A stretch of DNA of 28,388 nucleotides from NCBI GenBank assembly GCA_900541345.1, contig UQJE01000026.1, positions 1 through 28,388 on the forward strand. The letters run 5' to 3'. Below are positions 24,398 to 28,388 of this stretch, piece by piece. The notes beneath the pieces were generated by a model that was given only the letters and a program-made list of their open reading frames with translations, was not told the DNA's origin and did not search any database. Made by a program: the position numbers and the translations under genes. The stretch comes from an uncultured Blautia sp. Its GTDB lineage: Bacteria > Bacillota > Clostridia > Lachnospirales > Lachnospiraceae. Numbering within the stretch: the first letter of the stretch is position 1; each line of letters begins with the position of its first letter.

Positions 24398-25237
24398 GTG
24401 AAAAAACAGAATATAATTTTATTTCTATTTCTCCTTGTGGGGCTTTCTATATTAAATTATCCCTTTCTCAGTCAGTGGGTAAACAGGCGGAGCGAAAGCC
24501 AGGCTGTGGAATCTTATGAAAAGCAGATAGATGTTCTTGAAGAGGAGAAAAAAAGAGCCATAAAACAGGAAGCAGAGGCGTATAACAAAGAGCTTCTGGA
24601 AAAGCAGACTGGTGTTTCAGACGGATTTTCTGTGAAAAGTAAGAGAGACGACAGATATGAAAGGATTCTAAATACTTCAGGAGACGGAATTATGGGAGTT
24701 TTACGTATTCCAAAAATCCAGGTACATCTCCCTATTTATCACGGTACTTCTGCGAAGGTTTTAGAAGAAGGTGTTGGACATCTTTATGGAAGCTCTTTTC
24801 CCACAGGAGGAGAAGGAACTCACTCAGTTTTTTCTTCCCACAGAGGGCTTCCATCAAAAACATTGTTTACTGATTTAGATCAGCTAAAAGAAGGAGATTT
24901 GTTTTTTCTGGATATTTTGGGAGAAGAGATGGCATACAGGGTGGAGGAGATTTTGACAGTAGAGCCGGAAGAGACAGAAGCTCTGGAAATTATTCCGGGA
25001 AAAGATTATGTAACCCTTGTAACATGTACTCCGTATGGAATCAATTCTCACCGCCTTCTTGTGAGAGGGGAAAGGATTCCCTGGGAAGAGAAGGAAGAAA
25101 AAACAAAGGAGAAAATTACACATGGAATATGGCAGTGGATGAAAATTTTATTTGTTGTGTCCGCAGTTGTAATTCTGGCGGCAGGAATCCTGTTAATCGT
25201 GATTCCTTTTATGAAAAAAAGAAGAGGAGGAGACTGA
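24398..25237 (+). CDS. Second class C-like sortase lacking the lid motif
   Basis: 279 residues with the same two-anchor plan as its neighbour: membrane segments at about 5-24 and 249-270 and a charged coiled-coil-like stretch at 33-68. The catalytic set is H148 (SSHRGL), C210 (TLVTCTPYG) and R219. Where the first sortase has V-T-D-P-F-D-P this one reads V-S-D-G-F-S-V, so the D-P-F/W lid is missing. Lid-less class C enzymes may be more open or may serve a different substrate, for example attaching the adhesin or the VKTGD pilin; that assignment is inference. The start is GTG at 24398, one base after the stop of the previous gene, with AAGGAGA upstream. The ATG overlapping that stop runs straight into TGA and cannot be used. 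Confidence 0.92.
   Translation: MKKQNIILFLFLLVGLSILNYPFLSQWVNRRSESQAVESYEKQIDVLEEEKKRAIKQEAEAYNKELLEKQTGVSDGFSVKSKRDDRYERILNTSGDGIMGVLRIPKIQVHLPIYHGTSAKVLEEGVGHLYGSSFPTGGEGTHSVFSSHRGLPSKTLFTDLDQLKEGDLFFLDILGEEMAYRVEEILTVEPEETEALEIIPGKDYVTLVTCTPYGINSHRLLVRGERIPWEEKEEKTKEKITHGIWQWMKILFVVSAVVILAAGILLIVIPFMKKRRGGD
24998..25051 (+). repeat. Near-identical sortase core segment, copy 2
   Basis: Partner of 24166-24219, 52 of 54 bases identical (differences at 25015 and 25048). Evidence of tandem duplication of the sortase genes with strong constraint or gene conversion in the active-site segment. Confidence 0.85.
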
Positions 25238-26041
25238 GTGAGCAGAATAAAAAATAAGGTACGAAAAAGTCTTCTTACAGCAACCGTTTTATTTATGGCA
25301 ATCTTTTTGTTTGCAGGACCAGCTTGGGCAGATGATTACCAGCCTGGAAAAAAAGGCAGTATTACGATTCGTTTAAATGATATAGGCTCTTATAAAGGGA
25401 ACGTGGAGTTTGCCGTGTATCAAGTGGGAAAGCCTGTTGGGGAAAGCAATCTTCAGTGGCAGCTAACAGAAAAATTTGCAGGCTGTAAAGTAGATTTAAA
25501 TGCACTGAATACAGCAGAGGCACAAAAAGAGGCGGCAGATATTCTGGAGAAGGAGGCTGTTTCGCAGACAGCAGATTTTGCAGGAAAAACCGACAAACAG
25601 GGAGTTCTCTCATTTCCCAATCTTGAGCAGGGAATTTATCTTTTAAGACAGACAGAAAAGGGCGTTTATGGAACAGTGGAATCGTTTCTTGCAGTCATAC
25701 CGTATATGATAGACGGAGAAAGCTGGATATATGATGTTCCTGCATCTCCTAAGGCAGAACCACTTCCGTCAACTCCCAGTCTAAGTATCACGCCGGAGGT
25801 AAGTCCAAGCATAACGCCGAGCATCACGCCGGAGGTAAGTCCAAGCGTAACGCCGAGTATCACGCCGGAGGAAAATTTCGGAACTCCTCCGTCAAATAAT
25901 TCTTCTGGAGGAGCTTCTTCAGAAGAAAAGAATGCGGTAAAAACAGGAGATGAAACTCCTTTGAAACGTACATTGCTGCTTCTGATTTTTGCATCAGCAA
26001 CAGGCGGAGTGATTGTTTTGGTAAAGAAGAAGAGAAGTTAA
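25238..26041 (+). CDS. Small accessory pilin or anchor protein with VKTGD sorting signal
   Basis: 267 residues. Signal peptide 1-31 (GPAWA), one Cna-B-like domain (about 38-165, including GVLSFPNLEQGIYLLRQTE), a Pro-Ser-Thr linker with tandem repeats (174-213), a Ser/Gly stretch, the sorting-type motif V234-K-T-G-D238, a membrane segment and a KKKRS tail. The expected E-box position reads L-L-R-Q-T-E, so a Gln stands where the usual acidic residue would be. A single small domain and distal operon position suggest a basal or minor pilin; a tip role is possible. The start is GTG immediately after the preceding TGA, with GAGGAGG upstream. It is the last gene of the operon, followed by a terminator. 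Confidence 0.87.
   Translation: MSRIKNKVRKSLLTATVLFMAIFLFAGPAWADDYQPGKKGSITIRLNDIGSYKGNVEFAVYQVGKPVGESNLQWQLTEKFAGCKVDLNALNTAEAQKEAADILEKEAVSQTADFAGKTDKQGVLSFPNLEQGIYLLRQTEKGVYGTVESFLAVIPYMIDGESWIYDVPASPKAEPLPSTPSLSITPEVSPSITPSITPEVSPSVTPSITPEENFGTPPSNNSSGGASSEEKNAVKTGDETPLKRTLLLLIFASATGGVIVLVKKKRS
25784..25870 (+). repeat. 36-base tandem repeat in the VKTGD pilin linker
   Basis: Two full 36-base units (25784-25819 and 25820-25855) and a 15-base partial copy (25856-25870), differing only by single transitions. Each encodes a 12-residue S-I-T-P-E-V-S-P-S-I/V-T-P unit in frame. Unit gain or loss would lengthen or shorten the stalk without a frameshift. Confidence 0.85.
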
Positions 26042-26045
26042 ACAA

Positions 26046-26092
26046 AAAAGCCTTGCACATATCTGGTTGAATCAGATATGTGCAGGGCTTTT
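26046..26092. terminator. Terminator hairpin after the pilus operon
   Basis: A 20-bp stem, 26046-26065 with 26073-26092, one G-U pair, 7-base loop. Flanking A- and T-runs suit termination from both sides, so it can end the pilus operon and the convergent rubrerythrin transcript. Confidence 0.9.
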
Positions 26093-26119
26093 GAATATCA
26101 TTTATAGCCTGTATGATTA

Positions 26120-26665
26120 TTATTTACCGAAGTATCTTTCAAGAAGACCCTGGAATGCTTTTCCGTGACGAGCTTCGTCTCTTGCCATTTCATGAACTGT
26201 GTCATGGATAGCGTCAAGGTTAGCAGCTTTTGCACGTTTTGCAAGATCGAATTTACCAGCTGTAGCGCCGTTTTCTGCTGCAACACGCATCTCAAGGTTT
26301 TTCTTTGTGCTGTCTGTTACAACTTCGCCTAATAATTCAGCAAATTTAGAAGCATGCTCTGCTTCTTCGTAAGCAGCTTTTTCCCAGTATAATCCGATTT
26401 CCGGATATCCTTCTCTGTGAGCAACTCTTGCCATTGCAAGGTACATACCAACTTCAGAGCACTCACCCTCGAAGTTTGCTCTTAAATCTGCAAGGATGTC
26501 TTCGCTTACGCCCTGAGCAACACCTACAACGTGCTCAGCAGCCCATGTCATTTCAGAATCCTGTTTTGTAAATTTGTCTGCCGGTGCTTTACAGATTGGA
26601 CATACCTCCGGTGCTGTTTCTCCTTCATGAACATAACCACATACATTACAAACCCATTTTGCCAT
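26120..26665 (-). CDS. rbr: Reverse-type rubrerythrin
   Basis: 181 residues. The rubredoxin domain is at the N-terminus (C6/C9 in CNVC and C22/C25 in CPIC) and the diiron four-helix domain follows, the domain order opposite to classical rubrerythrin and known from clostridia. Diiron ligand motifs are visible: E67 in NFEGE, E100-E-A-E-H104, E131 in AAENGA and D163-E-A-R-H167. It reduces hydrogen peroxide to water with electrons from NADH via rubredoxin-type partners, protecting strict anaerobes. The ATG has AAGGAGA upstream. The gene follows perR in the same direction and has its own promoter with a palindromic operator at the start point. Confidence 0.96.
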   Translation of the reverse strand: MAKWVCNVCGYVHEGETAPEVCPICKAPADKFTKQDSEMTWAAEHVVGVAQGVSEDILADLRANFEGECSEVGMYLAMARVAHREGYPEIGLYWEKAAYEEAEHASKFAELLGEVVTDSTKKNLEMRVAAENGATAGKFDLAKRAKAANLDAIHDTVHEMARDEARHGKAFQGLLERYFGK

Positions 26666-26716
26666 AATTTTGTTCTCCTTTTCTTTATAATATAATTAAT
26701 TTTTTTTGTTTTCGAT

Positions 26717-26735
26717 AATAGTAATTATTACTATT
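26717..26735. promoter_or_regulatory. Palindromic operator at the rubrerythrin start point (PerR box candidate)
   Basis: AATAGTAAT-T-ATTACTATT, a perfect 9-1-9 palindrome. Its 7-1-7 core, TAGTAAT-T-ATTACTA, matches the PerR consensus TTATAAT-N-ATTATAA at 5 of 7 positions per half. It lies immediately downstream of the -10, over the expected transcription start, so binding would block transcription. Confidence 0.7.
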
Positions 26736-26737
26736 TT

Positions 26738-26766
26738 AATTTAACACATCATTCTGGACTTGTCAA
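26738..26766 (-). promoter_or_regulatory. Sigma-A promoter of rubrerythrin
   Basis: On the minus strand a perfect TTGACA (26766-26761), 17 bases, and a weaker TAAATT (26743-26738). It lies only 8 bases beyond the perR stop codon. Confidence 0.6.
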
Positions 26767-26774
26767 GTATAATT

Positions 26775-27173
26775 TTAACCATTTTTATTTTTTTCTATAC
26801 ACTCTTCACAAAGTCCAAAAAATCTGGCGCTATAGTCCTGGATTTCACCTTTAAATCCCTTGCTTGCATCATCGAGAATATTGCAGAAGTCCAGGTCTTC
26901 TATATCCATAACGCGATGACATTGCCTGCACATAAAGTGACAGTGTTGATCGGTGCGTCCGTCAAAGCGGTCTGCTCCGTCAAAATTGGCAAGCTTTTTA
27001 ATCTCACCAATATCAGCAAGTAGAGAGAGATTACGGTATACCGTGCCAAGACTGATTTTGGGATAGAGAAGTTTCATATTCTCATAAACAATATCAGCCG
27101 TTGGGTGGTCATTTCGTGTCATAAGAAATTCCTTTATGGATTCCCTCTGGCGGCTGTATTTCAGTGATGCCAT
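26775..27173 (-). CDS. perR: Fur-family peroxide-sensing repressor PerR
   Basis: 132 residues. A winged helix DNA-binding domain (to about 65; ISLGTVYRNLSLL is the recognition helix region) and a dimerisation domain. The structural zinc site is C82/C85 and C122/C125. The regulatory iron/manganese ligands of B. subtilis PerR all have counterparts: H23, D71 (DRFDG), H77, H79 and D90. An aspartate at the last position favours PerR over Fur. Oxidation of the histidines by peroxide would release it from DNA. The start at 27173 was chosen because AAAGGAGG is seven bases upstream; an in-frame ATG 27 bases earlier lies before the ribosome site. The downstream rubrerythrin and its palindrome fit a direct target. 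Confidence 0.94.
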   Translation of the reverse strand: MASLKYSRQRESIKEFLMTRNDHPTADIVYENMKLLYPKISLGTVYRNLSLLADIGEIKKLANFDGADRFDGRTDQHCHFMCRQCHRVMDIEDLDFCNILDDASKGFKGEIQDYSARFFGLCEECIEKNKNG

Positions 27174-27192
27174 GGTAGCCTCCTTTCTCTTT

Positions 27193-27223
27193 GATAACAA
27201 TAACCATTACTGATATTGCTATC
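27193..27223. promoter_or_regulatory. Inverted repeat at the perR promoter
   Basis: GATAACAATA (27193-27202) and TATTGCTATC (27214-27223) are inverted repeats with one mismatch and an 11-base centre. The site touches the -10 and covers the start point of perR, consistent with autoregulation. It matches the classical PerR box less well than the rubrerythrin palindrome. Confidence 0.5.
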
Positions 27224-27249
27224 ATACAATATTAAACTAAAATTGTCAA
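27221..27249 (-). promoter_or_regulatory. Sigma-A promoter of perR
   Basis: On the minus strand a perfect TTGACA (27249-27244), 17 bases, TATGAT (27226-27221). Confidence 0.75.
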
Positions 27250-27299
27250 GTTATATTTTCAAATAAATATAAAAAGATAAAATGAGATGATAAAAAAAG

Positions 27300-27328
27300 T
27301 TGACATTAACTAACTATAATGATAAGAT
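27300..27328 (+). promoter_or_regulatory. Sigma-A promoter of the DUF3793-flavodoxin pair
   Basis: A perfect TTGACA (27300-27305), 17 bases and TAAGAT (27323-27328). The better-looking TATAAT at 27315-27320 is only 9 bases from this -35 and has no other. Confidence 0.55.
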
Positions 27329-27354
27329 GAGGTTAAGTTAAATAAAACTAACTA
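27308..27354 (+). promoter_or_regulatory. AACTAACTA direct repeats flanking the start point
   Basis: AACTAACTA occurs at 27308-27316 and again at 27346-27354, 38 bases apart, with the partly inverse GGTTAAGTTAA between them (27331-27341). The spacing and position, one inside the promoter and one before the ribosome site, suggest sites for a repressor such as a DtxR- or Fur-type metal regulator. The regulator is a guess. Confidence 0.4.
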
Positions 27355-27369
27355 ATTAGGAGGGTTGAA

Positions 27370-27978
27370 ATGGACTGCCATAAATTTGAGGAAATTATAA
27401 GTCAACATTGTGCGCCTGTACTTATGGGAGAAAAGCCGGCAAATCTTGTTTCGTTTTCAAAGGAAAAAATGCCGGAACTTCCGAATATCATGAAGATGTA
27501 TGAAGAAAAACTCTCTGATGAGGATATTTATATGGAAGTGCTTTGTGGCTGCAGAAAGCATTATCTTGTACTTGTGTACAGAAAAGAAGTTCTGGAAGAG
27601 TATTTAAAACAGTCTGAAGTAGTGGAACTTCTTGTTCAGGATGGTTATTCAAAAAAAGGAGAACTTAAAGAAAAGTTTTCTTATTTAAGAAAGCGCTTTG
27701 AGGAAAAAAAAGAATTTCCCCATGAAATCGGATTATTTCTTGGCTATCCGCTGGAAGATGTAAAAGGTTTCCGGATAAATTCAGGAGCAGGCTGTAAATT
27801 TTGCGGTTACTGGAAGGTTTACGGAGACGTGGAAAAGGCAAAACTTCAGTTTGAAGTTTACGACAGATGCCGTGCATTTGTGTGCGGACAGATAAAACAG
27901 GGGTATTCTATACTGCAGATACTTGCAGATCATGGAAATAGAAACATTTTACAATTACAATCAGGAGGTACAAAATGA
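27370..27978 (+). CDS. DUF3793 family protein
   Basis: 202 residues, soluble, with no signal peptide or membrane segment. The family hallmark FPHEIGLFLGYPLEDVKGF is at 116-134. Cysteines cluster at C59/C61, C142/C145 (GAGCKFCGYW), C167 and C172, which could bind metal or an Fe-S cluster; function is unknown. In clostridia such genes are often next to flavodoxin or ferrous iron uptake genes, as recalled rather than searched. Here its stop overlaps the flavodoxin start (ATGA), so the two are translationally coupled. AGGAGGG precedes the ATG. A role in the iron-limited switch to flavodoxin, for example in its maturation or electron supply, is inference. Confidence 0.85.
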   Translation: MDCHKFEEIISQHCAPVLMGEKPANLVSFSKEKMPELPNIMKMYEEKLSDEDIYMEVLCGCRKHYLVLVYRKEVLEEYLKQSEVVELLVQDGYSKKGELKEKFSYLRKRFEEKKEFPHEIGLFLGYPLEDVKGFRINSGAGCKFCGYWKVYGDVEKAKLQFEVYDRCRAFVCGQIKQGYSILQILADHGNRNILQLQSGGTK

Positions 27979-28388
27979 ACAAAGCAGCAGTGATTTACTG
28001 GTCTTCAACAGGAAATACAGAGGCGATGGCACAGGCAATATCTGACGGTGCCAGAGAGGCAGGCGTAGAGACAGAACTTATTGAAGTTGGGCAGATTTCT
28101 CCGGAGCAGGCAGCGGAGTATGAGGTATTGGCTCTGGGCTGCCCGGCAATGGGAGATGAGGAGTTGGAGGAAAGTGAATTTGAACCTTTTTTTGCAGAAC
28201 TGGAAAAGAGTCTTTCAGGTAAAAAAGTGGTTCTCTTCGGCTCTTATGACTGGGGTGACGGACAGTGGATGAGAGACTGGTATGAACGTGTTCGAGATGA
28301 TGGTGCAGAGATTTTGGCGGAAGAAGGTTTGATTATTCATAATACACCAGATGAGGAAGGTATAAAAAAATGCCGGGAGCTGGGAAGG
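27975..28388 (+). CDS. Flavodoxin (runs off the window)
   Basis: 138 codons are visible with no stop before the window end; typical short-chain flavodoxins are about 140-150 residues, so only the last few are missing. The FMN phosphate loop is S10-S-T-G-N-T15. The two flavin-flanking loops are GCPAMGDEELEE (about 56-67) and GSYDWGDGQWM (about 90-100). It is a low-potential one-electron carrier that replaces ferredoxin when iron is scarce. The ATG at 27975 overlaps the previous stop, and AGGAGG lies eight bases upstream inside the DUF3793 gene. Confidence 0.93.
   Translation, partial: MNKAAVIYWSSTGNTEAMAQAISDGAREAGVETELIEVGQISPEQAAEYEVLALGCPAMGDEELEESEFEPFFAELEKSLSGKKVVLFGSYDWGDGQWMRDWYERVRDDGAEILAEEGLIIHNTPDEEGIKKCRELGR

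Noticed and set aside
12978..26041. Pilus operon as part of a mobile element
   Set aside because: I found no integrase, transposase, direct-repeat ends or tRNA target next to it, and codon use looks like its neighbours. Horizontal transfer remains possible but is not shown here.
27315..27320. Perfect TATAAT as the -10 of the DUF3793 gene
   Set aside because: It is only 9 bases from the perfect TTGACA, too close for sigma-A, and no alternative -35 is apparent at 17 bases.

Overview
The window reads as chromosomal DNA of an anaerobic, low-to-moderate-GC Firmicute, most likely a gut Lachnospiraceae member (Blautia/Ruminococcus-like). Supporting signs are the str operon with Firmicute-type S12, strong sigma-A promoters, AAGGAGG-type ribosome sites, a reverse-type rubrerythrin with PerR, a DUF3793-flavodoxin pair and a sortase-assembled pilus. 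Genus is inference. I see no tRNA, rRNA, CRISPR array, transposase, integrase or phage gene, and no gene-free stretch longer than about 300 bases.

Layout. (1) 1-1033: a LysR regulator with its own promoter, a face-to-face divergent promoter and a textbook T-N11-A operator. (2) 1038-3161, minus strand: a two-gene cell-wall unit (membrane-anchored amidase, then membrane-anchored class-A-like serine hydrolase). (3) 3298-8099: the translation cluster rpsL-rpsG-fusA-tuf, with a perfect consensus promoter before rpsL, a structured S12-S7 spacer, a separate tuf promoter embedded in a long palindrome, and a strong terminator after tuf. (4) 8237-9235: a D,D-carboxypeptidase-like protein, closed by a terminator that works in both directions. 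(5) 9295-12795, minus strand: a LysR regulator followed 15 bases later by an 860-residue fusion of a CoA-disulfide-reductase-like flavoprotein, a rhodanese, a siroheme/4Fe-4S sulfite-reductase-like module and a two-cluster ferredoxin module. (6) 12978-26041: a five-gene pilus operon (2869-residue multi-Cna-B adhesin, backbone pilin, two class C sortases, small VKTGD-ended pilin), driven by one recognisable promoter and closed by a long terminator hairpin. (7) 26120-27249, minus strand: perR followed by rubrerythrin, each with an operator-like palindrome at its promoter. (8) 27300 to the end: DUF3793 protein translationally coupled to a flavodoxin that runs off the window.

How the parts fit. 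The pilus operon contains everything for covalent pilus assembly: signal peptides, sorting signals, a pilin-motif lysine, Cna-B domains of the self-crosslinking type and two pilin polymerases. The sulfur fusion looks like a one-polypeptide electron path from NAD(P)H through FAD and Fe-S clusters to siroheme, under its own LysR. PerR and rubrerythrin form a peroxide-defence circuit, and flavodoxin with DUF3793 suggests an iron-limitation response.

Most novel items: the four-module sulfur fusion with a CX4C instead of CX5C siroheme-cluster motif; the pilus operon, which uses three different sorting signals and pairs a lid-bearing with a lid-less class C sortase; the palindrome over the tuf promoter; and the hairpin between the giant adhesin and the backbone pilin.
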